Shown: positions 1 through 6,193 of the stretch, piece by piece
Numbering within the stretch: position 1 is the first letter of the stretch
How the letters are laid out: every line of letters starts with the position of its first letter
NCBI GenBank assembly: GCA_021827255.1
Contig: JAKAWO010000091.1
Location: 1 to 9,843, forward strand
Direction of reading: 5' to 3'
Source: Acidobacteriota bacterium
Lineage (GTDB): Bacteria; Acidobacteriota; Terriglobia; UBA7540
Length of the DNA stretch: 9,843 nucleotides
Notes under the pieces: generated by a model
Seen by the model: only the letters and a program-made list of their open reading frames with translations
What the model was told of the DNA's origin: nothing
The model's database searches: none
Translations under genes and position numbers: made by a program

Positions 1-2
1 TC

Positions 3-401
3 TGGCTCGACCGTTTGATCCGCGAAATGCACGCCGCCGGAATCCCAATGGCCGTGGCGTCCTCGGCGATTTGCAAAAACATCGAGTTCGCGCTGGAGGC
101 GCTCGGCTACCGCAAATATTTCCGACCTATCGTAAGCGGCGATGAGGTCCAGCGACCCAAACCCGACCCGGAAATTTATCTGAAAGCGGCAGCGAAGCTG
201 GGGGTCGAGCCAGCGGATTCGGTGGCCTTCGAGGATTCGTTCCCCGGCATCGAGGCGGTTGTGCGCGCCGGAATGAAGTGCGTCGCCATTGGCTCGACGT
301 TTCCGATGGAGGAGCTGCGCGCCACCCGCGCCCACCTGGTCGTAAAGGGCTTTGAAACTTTGAGCCTGGCACGGCTGCGGAAGTTGTTTGAGGCAAGTTA
401 G
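3..401 (+). CDS. HAD-superfamily hydrolase, 3' part only (beta-phosphoglucomutase-like / subfamily IA)
   Basis: The reading frame is open from the window edge, so the start and the N-terminal part are missing; 132 residues are visible. Three of the four HAD motifs can be read: motif II serine in AVASS (about visible residue 20), motif III lysine in RPKPDPEIY (about residue 53) and motif IV acidic pair in FEDSFPGIEA (about 77-78). Motif I (the DxD nucleophile) and the cap domain must lie upstream. The KPDPEIY and EDSxxGIxA forms are typical of the beta-phosphoglucomutase/phosphoglycolate phosphatase branch, which acts on small phosphorylated metabolites in the cytoplasm by an aspartyl-phosphate intermediate. 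Substrate cannot be told from this fragment. A TTG at 15 is more likely an internal leucine codon than a start, because the frame continues upstream and the fold needs more N-terminal sequence. The gene ends with TAG and converges on the phosphatase gene. Confidence 0.88.
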   Translation, partial: WLDRLIREMHAAGIPMAVASSAICKNIEFALEALGYRKYFRPIVSGDEVQRPKPDPEIYLKAAAKLGVEPADSVAFEDSFPGIEAVVRAGMKCVAIGSTFPMEELRATRAHLVVKGFETLSLARLRKLFEAS

Positions 402-406
402 CCGGC

Positions 407-447
407 CGCGGGAACAGGCACAGAGCGTAGCACAAGACGTTTCCGCG
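407..447 (+). terminator. Hairpin 5 nt after the HAD stop codon; possible terminator without a U-tract
   Basis: The arms CGCGGGAAC (407-415) and GTTTCCGCG (439-447) pair over 9 positions with one G-U wobble, around a 23-nt loop. The wobble exists only in RNA read from the plus strand (it becomes A-C on the minus strand), so the structure suits the HAD transcript better. It sits in the 62-bp gap between two convergent genes, where a terminator is expected. No run of T follows, so it is not a classical intrinsic terminator; a factor-dependent end or a 3' stabilising stem are alternatives. Confidence 0.35.
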
Positions 448-463
448 ACCCACCGAGGAACGG

Positions 464-2110
464 TCAGGAAGGAGGGTTGTAGTGGACAACGACGAGGGTA
501 AGGTCGTCGGAGGCGGGCGCGGAGCCGACGAATTTCCTGACCCCATCCAGGGCATGATCGCTGATGCAGGTCGCGGTGCGGGTGGGACACGCGGCCAGAA
601 GGTCCTTCAGGCGCGCCTCGCCAAAAAACTCTTCGTTCAGATCGAGCGCCTCCGGCAAACCGTCCGAAAAAATCACAATAAAATCTCCGGGAGCGAGCTG
701 GATCGTCGAGGCTTCGTAAGCGGCGGTCGGGAAAAACCCCATGGGCGGGTTCGACGGCTCCCGCAGTTCGATGACCTCATCGCGGCGAAGCAGGAAGGGT
801 GGATTGTGTCCAGCGCTCACGTAATCGAAGGCGCCGTCGCGGTTCAACACACCGTAAAACATGGTCGCGAACATTTCCGGCGGAGTGCGCTCGCAGAGAA
901 AGGCGTTGACGCGCTGGAATGTCTCCCCCGGGCGCAAGTCGCCGGCGGCCACGGCGGCGAATGCTCCCTGGAGATTGGCGGCCATCATGGCGGCGGGCAG
1001 TCCCTTGCCGGAAACGTCCGCCACTCCGAATCCGTAACGGCCGCCCGGCAAGCTGATGAGGTCATAGTAATCGCCACCCACGGTGCGGCTGGGGACGCTG
1101 GAAGCTTCGACCTCAAAGTAATCGCTGGTCGGCAGACGGCGCGGCAGCAGGCTCTGTTGGATGGTGCGGGCGAGCGACAACTCGTGTTGGATGCGCTCCT
1201 GCTCACGGGTCAGGCGCAGCAGCCGGGCATTCTCAATGACTGTGGCGCCTTCGACGGCGAGAGTTTGGAGGACTTGGCGATCAAGGCCGGTCAGCGAGGT
1301 GGCGCGGGTGTGGCTATCGAGATAAAGCACGCCGAGCAGTTCTGGGGCGGTGCCGGCAATGGTCTCACCGCCCATCTCAAGGACGGGCAGCTTCTCTAAA
1401 GGCACGGCTACCACGCCGCGAACGGCGCCCTGAAAGGTTCGGGTTTCTTGCGCCGTGCGGCCGGTCGTTCCCTCCTGAAGAATCAACACCTCCCTCCCAG
1501 TCTCAGCCACCCGCTGGACAATGGATTCCGAATAATCTTCCGGCGTCGCCGGCAGGTAGGCTCCCCCCTGCGCGCGGCCCAGGCGATATTGGAGCTTGCC
1601 GTTTTCGTCCCGCAGGAACAGCAGACCGCGCTCCGCGCCCGTCAGGCTCAGGGCCGCGTCCACTAAGGCCGTTAAAACCTCCTCCAGCGCTGGGGCGCCC
1701 AACATCATGTGCGCCATCTGCAAGAGCAAAGCAAGATGCTGCAGTTGAGGAGCCGGACTCTCGCCGACCTTCTCCAGCTTTTCGAGCAATTCGGGGAGCT
1801 CCGGATCCTGATGGACGAAAGAGATGGTGTAAGCATCCGCCACGCCTAAACTAACCTGGTCTCCTCCTTTGAGCCGGTAGGTCGTCACCCGCTCGCCGTT
1901 GACGTAGATTCCATGGCGGCTCTCCATATCTTCAATCAAGTAACCCTGGCTATCCTGCAAGATTCGGGCGTGATTGCGGGATATTCGGCTGTCGAGCAGG
2001 ACCAGATCGTTTTCGCTTTGGCGCCCTATGGTGAAGGGAAAATGATCGACCTCGACCTCGCGGGTGCTGCCGGAGGTGTCACGCACTAGAAGTTGAACAG
2101 GCTTTGCCAT
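464..2110 (-). CDS. FHA-GAF-PP2C (SpoIIE/RsbU-type) serine phosphatase, 548 aa
   Basis: A soluble three-part signalling protein. An FHA domain (about residues 22-98) shows the phosphothreonine-binding signature: G29-R30, S44-x-x-H47 and N71-G72. A GAF domain follows (about 138-295), then a linker likely to be helical (296-330, rich in R, E, Q and L). The PP2C/SpoIIE phosphatase domain (about 331-546) keeps the metal-site motifs GGDYYD (345-350), DVSGKG (365-370), SAGH (432-435), SDG (482-484) and DD (535-536), so it should be active. Relatives dephosphorylate anti-sigma-factor antagonists in partner-switching pathways; no such partner or cognate kinase is in this window, so the target is unknown. 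The ATG at 2110 was chosen because a strong promoter -10 box (2139-2144) overlaps the only near upstream ATG (2140), and a weak GGGA ribosome site lies 7 nt before 2110. The frame remains open far upstream, antisense to the inositol synthase gene, but that part resembles no protein. Confidence 0.93.
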   Translation of the reverse strand: MAKPVQLLVRDTSGSTREVEVDHFPFTIGRQSENDLVLLDSRISRNHARILQDSQGYLIEDMESRHGIYVNGERVTTYRLKGGDQVSLGVADAYTISFVHQDPELPELLEKLEKVGESPAPQLQHLALLLQMAHMMLGAPALEEVLTALVDAALSLTGAERGLLFLRDENGKLQYRLGRAQGGAYLPATPEDYSESIVQRVAETGREVLILQEGTTGRTAQETRTFQGAVRGVVAVPLEKLPVLEMGGETIAGTAPELLGVLYLDSHTRATSLTGLDRQVLQTLAVEGATVIENARLLRLTREQERIQHELSLARTIQQSLLPRRLPTSDYFEVEASSVPSRTVGGDYYDLISLPGGRYGFGVADVSGKGLPAAMMAANLQGAFAAVAAGDLRPGETFQRVNAFLCERTPPEMFATMFYGVLNRDGAFDYVSAGHNPPFLLRRDEVIELREPSNPPMGFFPTAAYEASTIQLAPGDFIVIFSDGLPEALDLNEEFFGEARLKDLLAACPTRTATCISDHALDGVRKFVGSAPASDDLTLVVVHYNPPS

Positions 2111-2138
2111 GGAAACGTCCCGCAATTTTTCGGCCGAC

Positions 2139-2147
2139 ATTATACCA
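2139..2147 (-). promoter_or_regulatory. Extended -10 promoter for the FHA-GAF-PP2C gene
   Basis: Read on the minus strand this is TGGTATAAT, a perfect extended -10 element (TG-N-TATAAT). A -35 match at the proper spacing is poor (GTTCCA, 3 of 6, 17-bp spacer), as is common for extended -10 promoters. Transcription would start near 2131, leaving a leader of about 20 nt before the ATG at 2110 and making the alternative ATG at 2140 untranscribed. Confidence 0.6.
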
Positions 2148-2453
2148 ATGCCGGGCGCGCATGGAACGGCTTTGTTAAGGCGGCCGTCTCTTTCGGTTGT
2201 CAGGCCGTCTGGACGACGGGTTAAGCGTCCAGGCGCCCCGCCACGGCCACGGAATGCGAGAAATGAGAAATGAGGATTTGCATTTCTTCGACGAATCAGA
2301 CATGATTGGGGTTTTGCGTCGGCTCTGCGCATAGCGCCGAGATACCCGTGAACGGCAAGCGGAGACGTTGGAACAAGGATGGGCGCGTCGGCCATCATGC
2401 TGTTAAGCCAACCGGGCGGGCCTAGACTGTGGCATTGAATTCTCGGACTTCCA
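2148..2453. other. Divergent intergenic region with small repeats and a hairpin
   Basis: There is no convincing gene here. Visible structure: GGCCGTCT occurs twice (2183-2190 and 2203-2210); CCGTC/GACGG form a 5-bp stem at 2205-2219; GAGAAAT is repeated in tandem at 2258-2271; and AGAAATG (2266-2272) pairs perfectly with CATTTCT (2281-2287) around an 8-nt loop. None has a T-run, so I do not call a terminator. The region separates the divergent phosphatase and inositol synthase genes and could hold operators. Confidence 0.4.
2400..2428 (+). promoter_or_regulatory. Weak candidate promoter for inositol-3-phosphate synthase
   Basis: CTGTTA (2400-2405, 3 of 6 to the -35 consensus), a 17-bp spacer, then TAGACT (2423-2428, 4 of 6 to TATAAT). 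Transcription would start about 37 nt before the GTG start codon. Position and spacing fit, but the match is weak enough to occur by chance. Confidence 0.27.
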
Positions 2454-2459
2454 TTGCAG

Positions 2460-2465
2460 AAGGAG
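2460..2465 (+). promoter_or_regulatory. Shine-Dalgarno site that fixes the GTG start of inositol-3-phosphate synthase
   Basis: AAGGAG lies 6 nt before GTG at 2472. An alternative in-frame TTG at 2454 would place this ribosome site inside the coding region and has no site of its own, so the GTG is preferred. Confidence 0.75.
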
Positions 2466-2471
2466 AATCCT

Positions 2472-3797
2472 GTGGCTAAGAGGGCAGTCTCGATCGAATT
2501 ACCCGAGGGGAAGCTGGGCGTCCTGATCTGCGGCCTGGGGGCGGTTGCGACAACGTTTATGGCGGGCGTAGAGGCAATTCGGCGGGGGCTCGCACACCCC
2601 ATCGGCTCGCTGACCCAGATGGGGACGATTCGGCTGGGCAAGCGGACCGAAAGGCGGATCCCAAAAATCAAAGACTTCGTGCCGCTCGCAAGGCTCGAGG
2701 ATATGGTGTTCGCGGCGTGGGACCCGATCCCCGACAACGCTTTCGAGGCGGCGCGCAAGGCCGGCGTGATCGAACGCTCGATGCTGGACGACTTGAAGGA
2801 TTTCCTGGAGCCGATCGAGCCTATGCCGGCGGTCTTTGAGCAGAAGTTCGTGAAAAGGCTCGAGGGGAAGAACGTCAAAAAGGGCAAGACCAAAATGGAC
2901 CTGGCCGAACAGGTGATGGAAGACATCTGCCAGTTCAAGCGGGCGAGTGGCGCCGAGCGGCTAGTGATGGTCTGGTGTGGGTCAACGGAAACTTTTCTGG
3001 TGGAGAAGCCGGTACACCAATCCGTGACAGCGTTTGAGAAGGGTCTCAAGTCGAACAGCGCCGACATTGCCCCCAGCATGGTGTACGCCTACGCGGCGCT
3101 CAAGTCAGGCGTGCCGTATGCGAATGGTGCCCCCAACTTGACCACGGACGTGCCAGCGCTGAGGGATCTAGCGGTCCGGCGCCGCGCCCCCATCTGTGGG
3201 AAGGATTTCAAGACTGGACAAACGCTGATGAAGACCATCATTGCGCCCGGGCTGAAGGCGCGCTTGATCGGGCTCAGCGGATGGTTCTCGACGAATATTC
3301 TCGGCAATCGGGACGGCGAGGTGCTCGAGGATCCCGGTTCCTTCAAGACCAAAGAAGAAAGCAAGCTGTCGGTGCTGGAGTACATCCTGCAGCCAGAGGT
3401 CTATCCCGAACTCTACAAGGATTTTTATCACAAGGTTCGCATCAACTATTACCCGCCGCGAGGGGACAACAAGGAAGGCTGGGACAACCTCGACATCTTT
3501 GGTTGGCTCGGCTATCCGATGCAGATCAAAATTGATTTTCTCTGCCGGGATTCGATCTTGGCGGCGCCGATTGTGCTCGACTTGGCGCTCTTCATGGACC
3601 TGGCGCAGCGCACGCCGGAGATGGCGCGCCGGGGCATTCAGGAGTGGCTTTCGTTCTACTTTAAGAGTCCGATGCACGCTCCGGACCTCTACCCGGAGCA
3701 TGACTTGTTCATCCAGTTGATGAAATTGAAAAACACGCTGCGACACCTGCGGGGCGAGGAACTGATTACGCACCTTGGCCTGGAGTATTACGACTGA
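2472..3797 (+). CDS. ino1: myo-Inositol-1-phosphate (inositol-3-phosphate) synthase, 441 aa
   Basis: Converts D-glucose 6-phosphate to 1L-myo-inositol 1-phosphate (= 3-phosphate) using bound NAD, the committed step to inositol phospholipids and other inositol compounds; cytoplasmic. An N-terminal Rossmann motif is visible at CGLGAVATT (20-28). Family blocks follow: CGKDFKTGQT (242-251) with the lysines expected in the active site, WFSTNILGNRDGEVL (271-285), and KVRINYYPPRGDN (321-333) followed by WDNLDIFGWLG (337-347). About 440 residues is normal for the prokaryotic form; eukaryotic enzymes are longer. The GTG start follows a strong ribosome site. The gene is divergent from the phosphatase gene and ends 27 bp from the convergent GAF gene. 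No inositol monophosphatase or phosphatidylinositol-phosphate synthase gene lies in the window, so the downstream product is not shown here. Confidence 0.94.
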   Translation: MAKRAVSIELPEGKLGVLICGLGAVATTFMAGVEAIRRGLAHPIGSLTQMGTIRLGKRTERRIPKIKDFVPLARLEDMVFAAWDPIPDNAFEAARKAGVIERSMLDDLKDFLEPIEPMPAVFEQKFVKRLEGKNVKKGKTKMDLAEQVMEDICQFKRASGAERLVMVWCGSTETFLVEKPVHQSVTAFEKGLKSNSADIAPSMVYAYAALKSGVPYANGAPNLTTDVPALRDLAVRRRAPICGKDFKTGQTLMKTIIAPGLKARLIGLSGWFSTNILGNRDGEVLEDPGSFKTKEESKLSVLEYILQPEVYPELYKDFYHKVRINYYPPRGDNKEGWDNLDIFGWLGYPMQIKIDFLCRDSILAAPIVLDLALFMDLAQRTPEMARRGIQEWLSFYFKSPMHAPDLYPEHDLFIQLMKLKNTLRHLRGEELITHLGLEYYD

Positions 3798-3824
3798 CGG
3801 AACCGGTCGAGAGCCAAGGCCCCG

Positions 3825-4388
3825 TCAATGTTTTGGACGCGCGAGGGCGCTCGCCGGCGGGGGCAGGGTGACAAAGTATTTGCCGAGGATGGTGGCGGCC
3901 GTGGTCAACTCGGCCAGATCGCGGGCCGTAAAATCCGGACCCATCGGGTCGCCAGCCTTTCCTCTGCGGCTCACCTGAATCACCCCGACCACGTTGCCAT
4001 CCGCCAAAATGGGAGCGCTGACGATCTTTTGAATCGGCGCGGCCTTCTGTTCATCGGAAAGAGCCACCGCTTCAAAGACTGTCGGATGGCGGTACACGGA
4101 AAAATTGTTGACGCATTCGCTCCGCCGGTCACGGATGGTCTTGACAGCCAGCGAGTGGGTGTTGCTGGTTGGGATAGATCCCAGCTTCGCCAGCTTCACG
4201 GGGGTAAGAAAGCTCAGCGCGCCGTCAGACGAGAGACGCAGAATCGCAACCTCATCCAGCCCGGCGCCGAAAGCTGAACCGATTTCTCCGGCAAGACGAT
4301 TCAGAACGTCGTCGGACGGGGAAGCCCCGGCCTGGCGGAGTTCCTCCACCAAGCGGACGAGATTGAGACTCAGATCATTCCCGGCCAT
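3825..4388 (-). CDS. Stand-alone GAF-domain protein, 187 aa
   Basis: A small soluble protein made almost entirely of one GAF fold (about residues 25-172). The late part is typical: SAPILADGNVVGVIQVSRRG (124-143) is the central strand-turn-strand, followed by a C-terminal helix beginning FTARDLAELT (153-162). There is no kinase, phosphatase, cyclase or DNA-binding output domain, so it is either a ligand sensor acting on a partner or a regulatory subunit. No cysteine set for a metal cluster is visible (a single Cys, C92), so ligand type is unknown. The ATG at 4388 is supported by AGGA 6 nt upstream and by a strong promoter about 40 bp upstream; the frame stays open further upstream but lacks protein-like sequence there. 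The tail (174-187) is Pro/Ala-rich. It lies near the GAF-containing phosphatase gene, but a functional link is inference only. Confidence 0.85.
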   Translation of the reverse strand: MAGNDLSLNLVRLVEELRQAGASPSDDVLNRLAGEIGSAFGAGLDEVAILRLSSDGALSFLTPVKLAKLGSIPTSNTHSLAVKTIRDRRSECVNNFSVYRHPTVFEAVALSDEQKAAPIQKIVSAPILADGNVVGVIQVSRRGKAGDPMGPDFTARDLAELTTAATILGKYFVTLPPPASALARPKH

Positions 4389-4427
4389 AACAGTTCCTTT
4401 TGAAGAGCGGGGAATTCGGGGGAATGA

Positions 4428-4456
4428 ATTATAGTCAAAACAGGGAGCAGAATCAA
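4428..4456 (-). promoter_or_regulatory. Sigma70-type promoter for the GAF-domain gene
   Basis: On the minus strand: TTGATT (4456-4451, 4 of 6 to the -35 consensus), exactly 17 bp, then TATAAT (4433-4428, 6 of 6). Transcription would begin near 4421, giving a leader of about 33 nt before the ATG at 4388. This is one of the best promoter matches in the window. Confidence 0.65.
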
Positions 4457-4566
4457 TGCGTGCGTCGAGCCGGCGCGCCCCAGAGCGTGCGCTGACGAGT
4501 TCGCCGCAGTGGGGTCCATCGCACCCGCGCCAGCTCCGGCGCCTAGCGACCGCTGCCAAGAACGGT

Positions 4567-4596
4567 TTGACAATGTCTTGTTGATGTTCCAATAAT
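4567..4596 (+). promoter_or_regulatory. Sigma70-type promoter for the cyclophilin pair
   Basis: TTGACA (4567-4572, 6 of 6), an 18-bp spacer, then AATAAT (4591-4596, 5 of 6 to TATAAT). Transcription would start near 4603, about 87 nt before the lipoprotein cyclophilin start. It faces away from the GAF gene promoter, with about 110 bp between the two -35 boxes in which I see no clear operator. A short GGCG/CGCC stem lies in the leader near 4657-4672. Confidence 0.6.
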
Positions 4597-4689
4597 CGAA
4601 GCCCGTGCTGATTGGGATGTTCATTCTGACTCGAGAATCCTGGCGCGGGCAGGGACGGGCGTTTATGCGCCGCTCGGAGGAAAGGGAAA

Positions 4690-5454
4690 ATGAAGCGCCT
4701 TTCGGCCTCGACAGCTCTGCTGATGAGTCTCATGCTGACCTTCGCCGTCGAGGGATGCCGCCAAGCTGCGGTTAAGCGGCCCTCCCCCCGCGCGCAAGAG
4801 AGCGCCGGCCCACCTTCCCTGAATCAGCCGGCCTCGCTTAACCTTACATCGCCGGCGGTTTATCAGGTCAAGTTTGACACCACGGCGGGCGACTTCTTGG
4901 TGGAGGTCCACCGCGACTGGGCGCCGCTCGGGGCGGACCGCTTTTACAATCTGGTGAAATTCGGCTATTACAACGGCGCGAGCTTTTTCCGAGTGGTGCG
5001 CGGCTTTGTGATCCAGTTCGGCCTGAGTTCCGACCCGCAGCTTTCCCAGATCTGGAGCCAGGCGATGATTCAGGATGATCCCGTCCGTGAGAGCAATGCA
5101 GCCGGGACGCTGTCGTTCGCGGCCGCCGGACCGAACACTCGCACCACCCAAGTCTTTATCAATCTCGCCAACAATTCCAACCTTGATTCAATGGGCTTCG
5201 CTCCTTTTGGCAAAATCGCCCAGGGGATGAACGCCGTGGAAAAAATCTACGGCGGTTATGGCGATGGCCCGCCGGGCGGAACCGGCCCGGATCAGAATCG
5301 CATCATGACGGAAGGCAGGGCGTATCTCGAAAAGTACTTCCCCAAGCTTGACAGCATCAAGACGGCAGTCATCGTGGCCGCGGCCGAGCCCGCAGCAGCC
5401 AAACCTGCAAATTCTCCAGCGGCCTCTCAAGCAGCAGCCCGGAAGAAACATTGA
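4690..5454 (+). CDS. Cyclophilin-type peptidyl-prolyl cis-trans isomerase, probable lipoprotein, 254 aa
   Basis: Cyclophilins catalyse cis-trans isomerisation of X-Pro bonds during protein folding. The N-terminus is a short export signal: basic MKR, a hydrophobic stretch (about 8-20), then VEGC ending at Cys23, a probable lipidation site although Glu at -2 is unusual for a lipobox. A Pro-rich linker (about 29-55) leads to the cyclophilin domain (about 57-215). The catalytic Arg is kept (R101 in FFRVVRGFVIQ), as are F106, Q109, Q154 and F156. However, residues matching the Trp and His of the human CypA active site (W121, H126) appear replaced in NLDSMGFAPFGKI (164-176). The C-terminal tail (about 229-254) is Ala/Pro-rich and ends basic. 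A GGAGG site stands 9 nt before the ATG. The gene is followed 48 bp later by a second cyclophilin gene, probably in one transcript. Likely site: periplasmic face of a membrane. Confidence 0.88.
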   Translation: MKRLSASTALLMSLMLTFAVEGCRQAAVKRPSPRAQESAGPPSLNQPASLNLTSPAVYQVKFDTTAGDFLVEVHRDWAPLGADRFYNLVKFGYYNGASFFRVVRGFVIQFGLSSDPQLSQIWSQAMIQDDPVRESNAAGTLSFAAAGPNTRTTQVFINLANNSNLDSMGFAPFGKIAQGMNAVEKIYGGYGDGPPGGTGPDQNRIMTEGRAYLEKYFPKLDSIKTAVIVAAAEPAAAKPANSPAASQAAARKKH

Positions 5455-5502
5455 GCCGCGTGAGGCCCGCCTCAGAAAAAAGCCAAAAGAAAAGGAGCGC
5501 AC

Positions 5503-6033
5503 ATGAGTAACCTTCCACCCGGCCTTTATGTCGTCTTCGAGACTTCGGAGGGATCGTTCACCTGCGAGTTGTTCCGCGACCATGCTCCCAAGACGGTTGA
5601 GAATTTTGTCGGGCTCGCCCAAGGAACCAAGGACTTCACGGACCCCTCGACCCATGCGGCCACGAAGCGACCTTTCTATGACAGCTTGATTTTCCATCGC
5701 GTCATTCCCAATTTCATGATTCAGGGCGGCTGCCCGCTTGGGAACGGGCGCGGCGGGCCGGGTTACCAATTTGAGGATGAATTTACGCCTGAACTCCGGT
5801 TTGACCGCGTCGGGCGGCTGGCCATGGCGAATGCCGGGCCGAATTCAAACGGCAGCCAGTTCTTTATCACCGTCGCGCCGACGACGTGGCTCGATAACCA
5901 TCACACCATCTTCGGCCAGGTCGTCGAGGGCCAGCACGTGGTCAATAAAATTTCGCTCGCCCCGCGCGATCGTCAAGACCGCCCTAAAACGCCGGTCGTC
6001 GTTAAGAAGCTGGAGGTCGTTGAAATCAGATAA
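5503..6033 (+). CDS. Cyclophilin-type peptidyl-prolyl cis-trans isomerase, cytoplasmic, 176 aa
   Basis: A single canonical cyclophilin domain with no signal peptide, so a cytoplasmic folding catalyst. All active-site residues can be matched to human CypA: R66 and F71 in FHRVIPNFMIQGG (64-76), Q74, Q119 and F121 in GSQFFIT, W129 and H134 in WLDNHHTIFG. Residues 47-57 (DPSTHAATKRP) form a small insertion before the first active-site strand, also seen in many bacterial relatives. AAAGGAG ends 5 nt before the ATG. It lies 48 bp behind the lipoprotein cyclophilin gene, with no promoter obvious in the gap, which suggests co-transcription and a matched pair: one exported, one cytosolic. The two proteins are not close copies (H54-equivalent, Trp and His are kept only here), so recent tandem duplication is unlikely. 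The ppiA/ppiB name is not assigned because bacterial usage differs. Confidence 0.93.
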   Translation: MSNLPPGLYVVFETSEGSFTCELFRDHAPKTVENFVGLAQGTKDFTDPSTHAATKRPFYDSLIFHRVIPNFMIQGGCPLGNGRGGPGYQFEDEFTPELRFDRVGRLAMANAGPNSNGSQFFITVAPTTWLDNHHTIFGQVVEGQHVVNKISLAPRDRQDRPKTPVVVKKLEVVEIR

Positions 6034-6193
6034 GACGTGCTATCAGAAAGACACCGCGCGGAACGCCGCGTTTCGCGGGCGCCGCCACGCACCAGGCAGT
6101 GTCGCGGCCGCCCGGCCCCGTCCGTAGCTGCGTCTGCGTTACGGCTTGCTAAAACCCGAGGGACTAGAAAGCGAGCCTCGCGCTACAACCCGA
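6034..6193. other. Convergent intergenic region between the cyclophilin gene and mdh
   Basis: No gene is seen. A perfect CCGCG-TTT-CGCGG hairpin lies at 6066-6078, 33 nt after the cyclophilin stop, without a T-run. An imperfect direct repeat, GCTAAAACCCGA (6148-6159) and GCTACAACCCGA (6182-6193), 11 of 12 identical and 34 bp apart, abuts the end of mdh. The middle is very GC-rich (6060-6120). Termination of either gene is probably here but no classical intrinsic terminator is visible. Confidence 0.35.

Noticed and set aside
15..17. TTG as the start of the HAD gene
   Set aside because: The frame runs on to the window edge and the missing motif I and cap domain must be upstream.
482..1399. Open frame on the plus strand opposite the phosphatase gene
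   Set aside because: It is a shadow of a well-supported gene: low-complexity Gly/Ala/Arg-rich sequence, no family motifs, no ribosome site.
3168..3773. 201-residue open frame on the minus strand opposite the inositol synthase gene
   Set aside because: Antisense shadow of conserved ino1 blocks; no independent evidence.
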